DNA of 47,724 nt from Myxococcaceae bacterium (GTDB lineage Bacteria; Myxococcota; Myxococcia; Myxococcales; Myxococcaceae), in NCBI GenBank assembly GCA_020247085.1, contig JADCJJ010000415.1, forward strand, positions 1-47,724, read 5' to 3'. The notes below the pieces were generated by a model. That model saw only the letters and a program-made list of their open reading frames with translations. It was not told the origin of the DNA and made no database searches. The position numbers were made by a program, and so were the translations under genes. Positions 1 to 10,230 of the stretch are shown here, one piece after another (the first letter of the stretch is position 1; every line of letters starts with the position of its first letter).

Positions 1-2
1 AC

Positions 3-1153
3 TCGGAGCTCGGCATCAACTTCCACGGCGGCGTGCCGCTGCCGTCGACCGAGGTGACGCCGATCTTCTTCGGCACCAAGTACTCCCGCCAGGGCCTGCC
101 GCCGAGCCTCAACCTCGCGAACCTCATCTCGCTCTCAGGCTTCCTGGGCGGCATCTCGAGCAGCGGCAACATCAACATCGCCGGCCTCAACATTCCGAAC
201 TTCGGCGTGGTCATCAACGCGCTGCAGACGTCGAGCGACGTGAACGTGCTGTCGACGCCGCACATTCTCACCACTGACAACGAAGAGGCCGAGATCACCG
301 TCGGGCAGAACGTGCCGTTCCAGTCGGGCTTCGCGGCGGGCGGGTTCGGGCTGGGCGGGCTGGGCGGCCTCGGCGGGCTCGCGGGGGGCCTCGGCGGCGC
401 CGCGGGCGGGCTGGGTGGCCTGGGCGGGCTCGGGGGCCTCGGGGCGCTGGGCGGGCTCGGCGGCGGGCTCCCGTTCGGGCAGATCCAGCGGCAGAACGTC
501 GACCTCAAGCTGTCGATCAAGCCGCAGATCAACGAGTCGGACTACGTGCGGCTCGTCATCAACGAGCAGATCGAAGAGATCGCCTCGAGCGACCCCATCC
601 TCGGGCCCACCACCTCGAAGCGCAGCGCGAAGACGACGGTGGTCGCGAAGGACCAGGAGACGGTCGTCATCGGCGGCATCATGCAGGACCGCCTGGTCGA
701 GTCGGTCTCGAAGACGCCGATCCTCGGAGACATTCCGCTCGTGGGGAACCTCTTCCGCCAGCAGACGCGGCGCAAGGTGAAGACCAACCTGCTGCTCTTC
801 CTGACGCCGTACATCATTCGCGACGCAGGCGACTTCCGGCGCATCTTCGAGCGCAAGCTCAAGGAGCGGCAGCAGTTCGTCGAGCAGTTCTACGGCGCCA
901 CCACGGCGTACGACGTGACCATCGACTTCAACCGCAAGCCGGGGCCGCTCGCGCGCATGACGCAGCTGCTCAACAAAGAGCTCAACCGCATCGAGAACGG
1001 CGGCCCAGGCAACCCCGGCGACCGCGTCATTCAGCCGCAGCAGCCGGCGCCCGCCCCCGCCCCGGCCCCAACCACGGCCCCCCAGGGCGCGCCCGTGCCG
1101 GTGCGGGAGCCGGGCCCCGAGACGCTGCGGGTCCAGCCGGAGCTCCAGGCCCC

Positions 1154-1157
<4 letters not shown>
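3..1157 (+). CDS. gspD: Type II secretion secretin GspD, C-terminal part
   Basis: The reading frame is open from the window edge, so the N0-N3 domains lie outside. What remains is the outer-membrane secretin core: the stretch around VGQNVPFQSGF, then IKPQINESDYVRLVINEQI, then the conserved ending ETVVIGGIMQDR and TPILGDIPLVGNLFR, which are hallmarks of the GspD/PulD secretin family. GspD forms the multimeric outer-membrane channel of the T2SS. Two oddities are visible. A 46-residue Gly/Leu-rich block (333-470) interrupts the secretin domain just after the VPF segment, where the gate region lies. The C-terminus ends in a Pro/Ala-rich tail (about 1030-1150). The stop overlaps the gspE start (ATGA), so the two are translationally coupled. 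A later in-frame GTG at 33 exists, but homology continues upstream of it. Confidence 0.95.
333..470 (+). repeat. Gly/Leu-rich low-complexity insert inside gspD
   Basis: Forty-six consecutive codons encode almost only Gly, Leu and Ala, in a GGL-type repeating rhythm with near-tandem 9-bp units of the ggcgggctg kind. The reading frame is kept and normal secretin sequence resumes at LPFGQIQRQNVDLKLSIKP. It is an internal coding repeat, not a separate gene. Confidence 0.85.
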
Positions 1158-2941
<1,784 letters not shown>

Positions 2942-2947
2942 GCCGCC

Positions 2948-4216
2948 ATGCCCGTGTTCGAGTACAGAGGCCTCTCGGCCGCCGGCAAGACGACGACCGG
3001 CCTCAAGGAGGCCGACTCGCCGAAGGCACTGCGCGCGGTGCTGCGCAAAGAGGGCATCTTCCTCACCGACGTGGTGGGCCAGGCCGACGCGAGCCTCAAG
3101 GGCGGCGCGAAGGGGAGCGCGAAGGCGGCGGCGACGCAGGCGCTCTCGACGGACATCAACCTGCGGCGGCTGGCGCGCGGGCGCGTCAACACCGACGACA
3201 TCGCCATCATGACGCGGCAGCTCGCCACCCTGCTCGGCGCCGGCGTCACCCTCGTCGAGGCGCTCTCGGCGATGGTCGACCAGGTCGAGAAGGAGCAGCT
3301 CAAGCGCATCTTGTCCGACGTGAAGCAGAAGGTGAACGAGGGCAACTCGCTCGCCGACGCGCTCAACGGCCACAACAAGGTGTTCGGCAACCTCTTCATC
3401 AACATGATCCGCGCGGGCGAGTCGTCGGGCGCGCTCGACTCGGTGCTGCTGCGGCTCGCCGAGTTCACCGAGGGCCAGGCCCGGCTGCGGCAGAAGATCG
3501 TCGGCACGATGATCTACCCGCTCATCATGATGGTGGTGGGCGGCGGCGTGCTGGTGATGCTGATGACGGTGGTGGTGCCGAAGGTGACGAAGATCTTCGA
3601 CGACATGAAGGTGACGCTGCCATGGACGACGCGGCTGCTCATCTGGTCGTCGAACTTCCTCCAGGACTACTGGTTCGTGCTGGTGCCCCTGTTCATCGCC
3701 TTCGCTATCGGCTTCTTCCAGTGGACGCGCAGCGAGCAGGGCAAGCCGGTGTGGGACCGGGTGGTGCTCAAGGTGCCAGTGTTCGGCCCGTTGGTGCGCA
3801 TGCTGTCGGTGGCGCGCTTCTCGCGCACGCTGGCGACGCTGCTGAAGTCGGGCGTGCCGCTGCTCACCGCGATGGAGATCGTCAAGAACGTCATCACCAA
3901 CACGGTGATGAGCGACGTCGTCGACAAGGCGCGCGACTCGATCCGCGAGGGCGAGAGCATCGCCAACCCGCTCAAGCGGTCGGGTGAATTCCCCCCGCTG
4001 GTGTACCACATGGTGTCGATCGGCGAGCGCTCGGGCCAGCTCGAGGACATGCTGCTGAATGTCGCCGACAGCTACGAGTCGCAGGTGAACGTGCGCATCG
4101 GGGCGCTCACCTCGCTGCTTGAGCCGCTGATGATCGTGAGCATGGGCGCCGTCATCGCCTTCGTCGCCTTCTCGATCCTCATGCCGATCCTGCAGATGAA
4201 TTCCATGGTGCGGTGA
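2948..4216 (+). CDS. gspF: Type II secretion inner-membrane platform protein GspF
   Basis: GspF is the polytopic inner-membrane platform that couples GspE to the pseudopilus. The 422-residue length is normal. It begins MPVFEYRGLSAAGK, the usual GspF opening, and has two T2SSF repeats (about 75-195 and 275-400). Each repeat has the LATLLxxGVxLxxAL type segment and a following GExSGxLxxxL segment. Membrane segments lie at about 175-200, 225-250 and 380-410. It sits between gspE and the pseudopilin genes. A small membrane-peptide gene follows 9 bp downstream. Confidence 0.96.
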   Translation: MPVFEYRGLSAAGKTTTGLKEADSPKALRAVLRKEGIFLTDVVGQADASLKGGAKGSAKAAATQALSTDINLRRLARGRVNTDDIAIMTRQLATLLGAGVTLVEALSAMVDQVEKEQLKRILSDVKQKVNEGNSLADALNGHNKVFGNLFINMIRAGESSGALDSVLLRLAEFTEGQARLRQKIVGTMIYPLIMMVVGGGVLVMLMTVVVPKVTKIFDDMKVTLPWTTRLLIWSSNFLQDYWFVLVPLFIAFAIGFFQWTRSEQGKPVWDRVVLKVPVFGPLVRMLSVARFSRTLATLLKSGVPLLTAMEIVKNVITNTVMSDVVDKARDSIREGESIANPLKRSGEFPPLVYHMVSIGERSGQLEDMLLNVADSYESQVNVRIGALTSLLEPLMIVSMGAVIAFVAFSILMPILQMNSMVR

Positions 4217-4225
4217 GGTGTTGAC

Positions 4226-4357
4226 ATGCTCGTGAAGACCGCCGTGCAGCCTGACGCTCGCACCGCCCCGGAGCGGTGGTTGTGGCGCATCGTCACCTTC
4301 GGGCTCGTCGCCCTTGCCGCCGGCCTGGTCGCCGTCGGCCTCACCCTCTACGTCTGA
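4226..4357 (+). CDS. 43-aa single-pass membrane peptide between gspF and gspG
   Basis: An ATG frame of 43 codons fills the gspF-gspG gap. A GAGGTG ribosome site lies about 6 bases before the ATG, overlapping the end of gspF. The peptide has a short polar N-terminus with basic and acidic residues (1-17). It then has one hydrophobic helix starting at WLWRIVTFGLVALAAG and running to the C-terminal LTLYV. The stop is followed after 11 bases by gspG, whose AAAGGAAG ribosome site overlaps this stop. I do not recognise a family. Position, ribosome site and membrane character support a real T2SS-linked micropeptide. A purely non-coding spacer is the alternative. Confidence 0.65.
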   Translation: MLVKTAVQPDARTAPERWLWRIVTFGLVALAAGLVAVGLTLYV

Positions 4358-4368
4358 AAGGAAGACCC

Positions 4369-4788
4369 ATGCTCCGAAAGGCCCTCACCCGTCGTCAGCG
4401 CCGCGCCCGCGGCATGACGCTCATCGAGATCATCGTCGTCATCACCATTCTGTCGCTGCTGATGGCCGCCGTCGGCGTCGCCGTCATCCCGCAGCTCGAG
4501 CAGGCGAAGGTCGACCGCGCCAAGATGGACATTCAGAACATCCAGAACGCGCTGAAGACGTACTACGCGAAGAAGGGCAACTACCCGGACACCGGCGTGG
4601 GCCTCAAGGCGCTGGTCGACGCGCAGATCCTCGAGCGCGAGCCGCTCGACCCGTGGGACACGCCCTACACGTACATGAAGCAGGGCTCGTCGCCCGTCAT
4701 CATCTCGTACGGGAAGGACAAGTCGCCAGGCGGCACCGAGACCGACGCCGACATCTCGTCGAAGGACCTCGGCGCGAAGCGGCAGTGA
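4369..4788 (+). CDS. gspG: Major pseudopilin GspG
   Basis: This is the main subunit of the T2SS pseudopilus. The start was placed at ATG 4369 because it has a good AAAGGAAG ribosome site and gives a 139-aa protein with the proper short leader. The leader MLRKALTRRQRRARG is cut before MTLIEIIVVITILSLLMAAV, with Gly at -1 and Glu at +5 as the prepilin peptidase and pilus assembly need. The body matches GspG: AKVDRAKMDIQNIQNALKTY, then GLKALV, then EREPLDPWDTPYTY and a C-terminal Asp-rich calcium-loop-like region. Longer upstream starts run through the preceding micropeptide in another frame and are not credible. Confidence 0.96.
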   Translation: MLRKALTRRQRRARGMTLIEIIVVITILSLLMAAVGVAVIPQLEQAKVDRAKMDIQNIQNALKTYYAKKGNYPDTGVGLKALVDAQILEREPLDPWDTPYTYMKQGSSPVIISYGKDKSPGGTETDADISSKDLGAKRQ

Positions 4789-4798
4789 CGAGCACACC

Positions 4799-4921
4799 AT
4801 GAGCCTCGACCCGAAGCAGCACGAGACGAACGACGGGCTCTCGCCGACGGCCATCGCCGTCGGGCTGGGCACCTCGGCGCTCGTGTGGCTGGTAGTCGAC
4901 GCGCTGCGGAGGCTCCTGTGA
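4799..4921 (+). CDS. 40-aa single-pass membrane peptide between gspG and gspH
   Basis: This 40-codon ATG frame begins 10 bases after the gspG stop. Its TGA overlaps the GTG start of gspH, the same joint style as the rest of the operon. The peptide has a polar 14-residue start (MSLDPKQHETNDGL), one hydrophobic segment (about 15-34, from SPTAIAVGLG to LVWLVV) and a basic tail DALRRLL, suggesting an N-out/C-in orientation. The ribosome site of gspH (GGAGG) lies inside it. The function is unknown and no family was recognised. Together with the 43-aa peptide upstream it gives two micropeptides flanking gspG. Confidence 0.6.
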   Translation: MSLDPKQHETNDGLSPTAIAVGLGTSALVWLVVDALRRLL

Positions 4922-5625
4922 GGGGCGCCGCGCGTGCCCGTCGGGGCATCACGCTCATCGAGCTCGTCGTGGCGCTGGGCATCGTGGTGGTGCTGTTCGC
5001 GGCCGTCGTCTACGGGCTGGGGGCGCTCACCGGCGCGAAGGCCAAGGAGGCGTCGGCCGAGCTCGCTGGCACCATTCGCGCGCTCTACGACACTGCCGCG
5101 CTGTCGGGGAAGACGTGCCGGCTCGTCTTCGACCTGCCGGCCAAGGGCGCCGAAGACGGCGTCGTGCGCTACCACGCCGAGTGCGCGAAGGGCTCCATCA
5201 CCGCCGCCGCCGACCGGGCCGACGAGCAGCGCGCCGCCGAGAAGCAGGCCCGTGAGCAGCAGCGCCGCGACGAGGCGAAGGACCGCTTCCGCTCGCTCTC
5301 CGGCGACGACTCGGGGCCGAACCTGCAGGAGCTGATGGCTCGCGAGAAGAACCGCGTGGAAGAGGCCGCGAAGTTCTCGAACTTCACCTCGGAAGACGTG
5401 CCCGAGCGCTCGCTGCCCGGTGGCGTCGAGGTCGAGGTGTGGACCGCGAAGCTCAAGGCGCCCACGAAGTCGGGCGTGGCCTACCTCTACTTCTTCCCCC
5501 AGGGGTTCACCGAGCGGGCGCAGATCTACGTGAAGCAGGGCAAGAGCACCTGGACGCTCGCCGTCTCGCCGCTCACCGGCAAAACGGTGATTCACGCCGA
5601 GGCCCTGGAGCTGCCCCGCTCATGA
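4918..5625 (+). CDS. gspH: Minor pseudopilin GspH
   Basis: GTG at 4918 was chosen because a GGAGG site lies 5 bases upstream and it overlaps the preceding stop. It gives a 235-aa protein with the leader MRGAARARRG cut before ITLIELVVALGIVVVLFAAV (Glu at +5). The position between gspG and gspI and the FDLPAKGAEDG type beta segments after the helix fit GspH, a tip subunit of the pseudopilus. It is longer than usual. An extra charged helical stretch (about 100-150, rich in Glu, Arg, Lys and Gln) lies inside the globular domain. The stop overlaps the gspI start. Confidence 0.85.
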   Translation: MRGAARARRGITLIELVVALGIVVVLFAAVVYGLGALTGAKAKEASAELAGTIRALYDTAALSGKTCRLVFDLPAKGAEDGVVRYHAECAKGSITAAADRADEQRAAEKQAREQQRRDEAKDRFRSLSGDDSGPNLQELMAREKNRVEEAAKFSNFTSEDVPERSLPGGVEVEVWTAKLKAPTKSGVAYLYFFPQGFTERAQIYVKQGKSTWTLAVSPLTGKTVIHAEALELPRS

Positions 5626-6533
5626 GCCGCCGCGCGTTCACCCTGCTCGAGACGGTGGTGGCGATGGCGATTCTGGCCGTCACGCTGATGGCCATTCTCG
5701 ACATCAACTCGACGGCCATCTCGGCGCACATCTTCGCGCGCAAGCTCACGGTGGCCACGCTGCTGGCCCGCTCGAAGATGACGGACATCGAGCAGAAGCT
5801 CTACGACGAGCCGCTCCCGGCGGATGACGACGAAGACGCTGGCGACTTCGGCCAGGAGGGCTGGCCCTCGTACAAGTGGCGCGCGAAGATCATCGCGCCG
5901 CGCACGAATGGGCTGACGCCCGAGCAGCTCTTCGGCGCGCTCTTCAACCTGCCGCTGGGCGGCGATGACTCGAAGGACGGCAAGGGCGGCCCGCTGGCGG
6001 CGCTGTTCGGCGGGGGCGGCGCTCCCGGAGGCCTTCCCGGTGGCGCCGGCGGCATGGGCGGCCTCATGGGCGCGCTCGGCGGGGCCAACCCACTCACCGC
6101 GCAGTTCCAGCAGATGGTCGACACGCTGCAGAAGTCGGTCCGCGAGGTGCACCTCACGGTCTCGTGGAAAGAGGGCAAGCTGACCGAGAGCTTCGACCTG
6201 GTGACGCACGTCGTGTCGATGGGGCCCGGCTCGGACCGCAACGGCGGGGCGGCGGCGGTGGCCGGGGCGCCGACGGGCGCGGCCGCCGACCAGTTCGTCG
6301 ACGCCACCACCGGGCAGCCGGTGCCCAACGCCCAGCCCGGCCCCAACGGGCAGATGGTGAACCCCGCCACCGGCCAGCCGGTGATGACGGCGGCGCAGTT
6401 CGCGCAGAGCCGGGGCGCCGCCGGCGGGCTCAACACCATCGGGGGCGGCGGGCTGCGGCCCTTCCTCCCCCCGGTGGGCAACATGGTCCCGCAGGGCGTC
6501 GGCAACGTCTTGCGCGGCGGGGGCTTCAAGTGA
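5622..6533 (+). CDS. gspI: Minor pseudopilin GspI, enlarged
   Basis: The start ATG overlaps the gspH stop and gives the short leader MSRRA followed by FTLLETVVAMAILAVTLMAI, the GspI-type pseudopilin helix with Glu at +5. GspI proteins are usually about 120-130 residues; this one is 303. The extra length is a Gly/Leu/Met/Pro-rich block (about 130-155, PLAALFGGGGAPGGLPGG and onward) and a C-terminal tail of about 90 residues. The tail contains two ATGQPV-like repeats and ends in a Gly-rich stretch. A normal GspI core is still seen (RSKMTDIEQKLYD, VHLTVSWKEG). GspI nucleates the pseudopilus tip with GspJ and GspK. Confidence 0.88.
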   Translation: MSRRAFTLLETVVAMAILAVTLMAILDINSTAISAHIFARKLTVATLLARSKMTDIEQKLYDEPLPADDDEDAGDFGQEGWPSYKWRAKIIAPRTNGLTPEQLFGALFNLPLGGDDSKDGKGGPLAALFGGGGAPGGLPGGAGGMGGLMGALGGANPLTAQFQQMVDTLQKSVREVHLTVSWKEGKLTESFDLVTHVVSMGPGSDRNGGAAAVAGAPTGAAADQFVDATTGQPVPNAQPGPNGQMVNPATGQPVMTAAQFAQSRGAAGGLNTIGGGGLRPFLPPVGNMVPQGVGNVLRGGGFK

Positions 6534-7204
6534 GCCGCGCGCGCCGGGGCTTCACGCTCATCGAGGTCATCACCGCCATCGGCATCACCGCCTTCATCGG
6601 CGTCGTCATCGGCGTGACGTTCTCGACCACCATCGTCAACAAGGACGTCATCGAGGGCCAGGCCGAGCGCTACCGCATGCTGCGCACGGCGATGAACCGC
6701 ATGACGCGCGAGATCGGCGCCGCCTACGTCAGCGACCGCTACGACTCCCGGCGCTACCGCGACGCCTTCGACCGGCCCACCAACTTCGTCGGCACCCGCG
6801 ACAAGCTGTTGTTCACCAGCCTCTCGCACCAGCGGCTGTACGCCGACGCCAAGGAGAGCGACCAGGCGGTCATCGAGTACCAGGTGAAGCGCTCTCCCGA
6901 CCCGAAGGCGAGAGACCGCGACGACCTGGTGCGCCGCGAGAAGGTCGTCCTCGAGGAGCGAATGGAGCGCGGCGGCACCGAGGACATCCTGTTCGAGGGG
7001 GTCAAGAAGCTCGAGTTCCAGTACTGGAACAGCGAGCGCAAGCAGTGGGAGGACGAGTGGGACACGCGGCGCTCCGAGCGCCGCACCATCCTCCCCACGC
7101 GCGTGAAGATCACCCTCATCGCGGTCGACGAGAACGGCAAGGACGTGAAGTACGTGTCGCAGGCCCGCGTCATACTCAACACCGAGTTCCCGAGGTTCCA
7201 GTGA
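6530..7204 (+). CDS. gspJ: Minor pseudopilin GspJ
   Basis: GTG 6530 overlaps the gspI stop. The short leader MSRARRG precedes FTLIEVITAIGITAFIGVVI (Glu at +5). The body has the GspJ-like pattern RYRMLRTAMNRMTREIGAAY after the helix and later DELxF-like beta segments (LEFQYWNSERKQWEDEWD). At 224 aa it has the usual GspJ size. It is part of the GspI-J-K tip complex and is followed by gspK with a stop/start overlap. Confidence 0.9.
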   Translation: MSRARRGFTLIEVITAIGITAFIGVVIGVTFSTTIVNKDVIEGQAERYRMLRTAMNRMTREIGAAYVSDRYDSRRYRDAFDRPTNFVGTRDKLLFTSLSHQRLYADAKESDQAVIEYQVKRSPDPKARDRDDLVRREKVVLEERMERGGTEDILFEGVKKLEFQYWNSERKQWEDEWDTRRSERRTILPTRVKITLIAVDENGKDVKYVSQARVILNTEFPRFQ

Positions 7205-8637
7205 GAGCGGGCCGCGCCCTTCGCCGCAAGGTGGTGCGCGCGGGCGCCGTCGCCGCGCCGAGGGCCCCGGCCCGGCGGAGGGGGGAGCGCGGCGTGGCGC
7301 TGCTGCTCGTGCTGGTGGGCATCGCCGTGCTGTCGCTGGTGGCGAACGAGGTGCGCTACAACTCGATGGTCGAGCTGCGGCTGGCGACGAACCAGCGCGA
7401 CGAGCTGCGCGCCCACTTCCTGGCGCGCTCGGGCGTCGCGCTGTCGCGGTTGATGCTGCGGTACCAGAAGCAGGTCGACATGCTCCCCATCCCCAACTTC
7501 GGGGCGATGCTGCAGCAGGCGCTCGGGAGCAACCCGGCGCTGGGCGGCCTCCTCGGGCTGACGGGCCAACAGCTGCCCGGCATGCCGCCTCCGGGAGTGC
7601 CCGGCGCGCCCGGCATGCCGCCGGGCATGCCCGGCATGAGCACCGCCAGCATTCAGCTGTGGCGCATGGCGAAGGTCGACTGCCACATGCTCGAGGGCCT
7701 CGTGCCGGCCGTCGACGCGAAGGGGGGCCTGGCCCCGCTCACGTCGGCGGCGAGCAAGAAGTTCTCGTTCGACGACGAGAACCCCGAGCTGGGCAAGGAG
7801 ATGCAGGCGAAGCAGTTCGGCTCGTTCACCGGCTGCTTCGACACCGTCATCTCCGACGAAGAGGAGCGCATCAACCTGAACAAGCTCGACGGCACGCAGC
7901 TCGTCGCCGTCGTCGTCGCCAACCAGCTCGTCACCACGCTCAACGACAAGCGCTACGAGTTCCTCTTCGAGAAGGAGGACGCCAACCGCCTGAAGGTGTC
8001 GGCGAATGACGTCATCGTCGGCATGAAGGACTGGATCGACGAGGACGAGTCGGGCTCGACGATCAACCTCACCGGCCAGGGCGACCCCTTCGTACGCGGC
8101 TTCTCTGACGAGAACGGCGGCTACGCGAACTACCCCGAGCGCTACCGGGCGAAGAACGCGCGCTTCGACAGCCTCGACGAGGTCTTCCTCGTGCACGGGG
8201 TGAACGACCGCTTCATGGCGGCCTTCAAGGACAAGTTCACCGTCTACCCAGACATGAACGCCCGGTTGAACATCAACACCGACGATCCGGTGATGCTCGA
8301 GATCGCCATTCGCTCGGTGGCCGATCCGCTCCGCCCCGACCCGCGCCTGGCCGACCCGGTCTTCATCGACACCGTCATCAAGCGCATCCGCGCGGCGCGG
8401 CTGTTCGCGATGTTCGGCATGAGCGTCACCGACTTCGTCAACATCGTGGCCTCGACGGGCATCGCGGTGAACTCGTCGATTCTCAACAACGTGCAGAACC
8501 AGCGCTTCGTCGGCGACAAGAGCAACACGTACCGCGTGGCGGTGACGGGCTCAGCGGGCGACGTCACCCGCACCATCACGGCGGTCATCCGCCTCGACGA
8601 CGGCCTCGGCCGGCTCGTCTACTGGAGAGAGGAGTAA
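7201..8637 (+). CDS. gspK: Minor pseudopilin GspK (tip subunit)
   Basis: GTG 7201 overlaps the gspJ stop and gives 478 aa. A long Arg-rich leader ends RRRGERG and is followed by VALLLVLVGIAVLSLVANEV. As in other GspK proteins, the usual Glu at +5 is missing. Next come FLARSGVALSRLM and the large alpha domain with NLNKLDGTQL and DWIDEDESGS, then a second region RLNINTDDPVML. An extra Pro/Gly/Met block (about 120-145) begins GQQLPGMPPPGVPGAPG. The TAA stop lies just after the GAGGAG ribosome site for gspL. Confidence 0.92.
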   Translation: MRAGRALRRKVVRAGAVAAPRAPARRRGERGVALLLVLVGIAVLSLVANEVRYNSMVELRLATNQRDELRAHFLARSGVALSRLMLRYQKQVDMLPIPNFGAMLQQALGSNPALGGLLGLTGQQLPGMPPPGVPGAPGMPPGMPGMSTASIQLWRMAKVDCHMLEGLVPAVDAKGGLAPLTSAASKKFSFDDENPELGKEMQAKQFGSFTGCFDTVISDEEERINLNKLDGTQLVAVVVANQLVTTLNDKRYEFLFEKEDANRLKVSANDVIVGMKDWIDEDESGSTINLTGQGDPFVRGFSDENGGYANYPERYRAKNARFDSLDEVFLVHGVNDRFMAAFKDKFTVYPDMNARLNINTDDPVMLEIAIRSVADPLRPDPRLADPVFIDTVIKRIRAARLFAMFGMSVTDFVNIVASTGIAVNSSILNNVQNQRFVGDKSNTYRVAVTGSAGDVTRTITAVIRLDDGLGRLVYWREE

Positions 8638-8640
8638 CCC

Positions 8641-10224
8641 ATGGCCCGTGTCCTCGGCCTCGACCTCGGGAGCCACGCGGTGAAGGCCGTGCTGCTCGAG
8701 ACGACCCTGCGCGGCTTTCAGGTGAAGTCGTACGCGACGGCGCCAGTCCCCGCCGAGGGCGAGAAGAAGGCCCGCCTCGAGGCGGCGCTGGCGCAGCTGT
8801 CGGCCCAGGGCCCCCTCACCGCCGACGCCGTCGTCGTCGCGGTGCCCGGCGTCTCCATGGCGACGCACTCGCTCGCCCTGCCCTTCTCCGAGCCGAAGAA
8901 GGTCGAGGCGGCGTTGGCCGGCGAGGTGGCCGACCAGCTGCCCTTCGAGCTCGACGAGGCCGTCTACGACTACCAGGCGACCGAGACGAAGCTGGGCGAG
9001 CTGAAGGGCGCGCAGGTGCTGGTGGGTGTGCTGAAGAAGCTCGAGCTGGCGGGGCTGCTCGAGCAGCTGCGCGCGGCGAAGCTCGAGCCGCGCGTGGTGA
9101 CGCACCCCGGCCTCGTCTACCAGGGCGTGCTCGCCGCCTTGCCCGCCTCCGAGGCCGACGAGGCGGTGGCCGTCGTCGACCTCGGCCACGAGCGGTGCTC
9201 CCTCGCCATCGGCAAGCCCGGGGGCACGGTGGACTTCGCGCGCACCTTCATCGGCGGGGGCCTCGCCCTGTCGAAGGCCCTGGCCACCGAGTTCCAGATT
9301 CCACTCGCCGAGGCGCAGTCGTGGAAAGAGGCGCACGGGGCCGTGGGCGCCGAGGTGGTGGGCCCCGACGCCGAGCGCGCCGCGGGCGCCTTCATGCGGG
9401 CGCTCCAGCCCGTCGTGCGGGAGCTGCGGGCGAGCCTCAAGTCGTACGCCGCGAAGATGCGCAGGCCGGTGACGCGGCTGCTCCTCTGCGGCGGCTCGGC
9501 GAAGCTGCTGGGCCTGCCCGGCCAGCTCGAGCGCGACCTCTCGCTCCCCGCCTCGCTCGTCACCCTGCCCCCGGACGCCCAGGGCGCGCTCGGCCTCTCG
9601 GCGGGCCCCGAGGCGGTGCAGGCCTGGGCGCTGGCGCTGCGCGGCCAGGCCACCGGCGCGAAGGCGCCCCGCTTCAACCTGCGCCGCGGCGAGTTCGCCT
9701 TCAAGAGTGACCTCGACTTCGCGCGGGACAAGGTGGGCCAGCTCGCGGCCTTCGCGGCGGTGCTCCTCGTGCTGCTCGTCGCCTCGGGCGTCGCCCGCAA
9801 CGCGGTGCTCGAGCGGCGCGAGAAGCAGATCGACCAGCTGCTGTGCGACACCACCACCCGCATCCTCGGGAAGTGCGAGCGGAACTACGACATCGCCATC
9901 AACCTGCTCGAGGGCAAGGAGAGCCCCGCCGCCGGCGTGCCGAAGCGGTCGGCGGTGACGCTGCTCGCCGAGGTGGCCCAGCGCATTCCACCCGACTCGC
10001 CGGTCGTCATCGACCGCGTCACCCTCGACCTCGACCGCATCGAGCTCGCCTGCAGCGCCCCCAGCGTGAAGCAGATGGAGGACATGATCACCGCCCTCAA
10101 GTCGTACAAGTGCTTCAAGGAGATCAGCGAGGGCAAGGTCGAGAAGACGAAGGACGGAGCGAAGGTGTCGTTCCGCCTGGACGTGAAGGTCGAGTGCCCC
10201 GCCGAGGGCGAGGGGCAGGGGTGA
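8641..10224 (+). CDS. gspL: Type II secretion inner-membrane protein GspL (PilM-like N-domain)
   Basis: This is a bitopic protein that links the ATPase to the periplasmic side. Residues 1 to about 340 form an actin-like fold closely resembling PilM, with the nucleotide-binding pattern LGLDLGSHAVKAVLLE at the start, VVDLGHERCSLAIG in the middle and LLLCGGSAKLLGLPG late. One membrane helix follows at about 364-384. The rest is a periplasmic PilN-like domain containing LAEVAQRIPPDSPVVIDRV. The position before gspM supports GspL. Its retained actin-like motifs make it look like a PilM-PilN fusion. Confidence 0.9.
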   Translation: MARVLGLDLGSHAVKAVLLETTLRGFQVKSYATAPVPAEGEKKARLEAALAQLSAQGPLTADAVVVAVPGVSMATHSLALPFSEPKKVEAALAGEVADQLPFELDEAVYDYQATETKLGELKGAQVLVGVLKKLELAGLLEQLRAAKLEPRVVTHPGLVYQGVLAALPASEADEAVAVVDLGHERCSLAIGKPGGTVDFARTFIGGGLALSKALATEFQIPLAEAQSWKEAHGAVGAEVVGPDAERAAGAFMRALQPVVRELRASLKSYAAKMRRPVTRLLLCGGSAKLLGLPGQLERDLSLPASLVTLPPDAQGALGLSAGPEAVQAWALALRGQATGAKAPRFNLRRGEFAFKSDLDFARDKVGQLAAFAAVLLVLLVASGVARNAVLERREKQIDQLLCDTTTRILGKCERNYDIAINLLEGKESPAAGVPKRSAVTLLAEVAQRIPPDSPVVIDRVTLDLDRIELACSAPSVKQMEDMITALKSYKCFKEISEGKVEKTKDGAKVSFRLDVKVECPAEGEGQG

Positions 10225-10230
10225 TTCGCC

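Noticed and set aside
7570-7640. Repeated CCGGCATGCC-like units in gspK as a possible regulatory array
   Set aside because: They are explained by the Pro/Gly/Met codon repeat in the protein.
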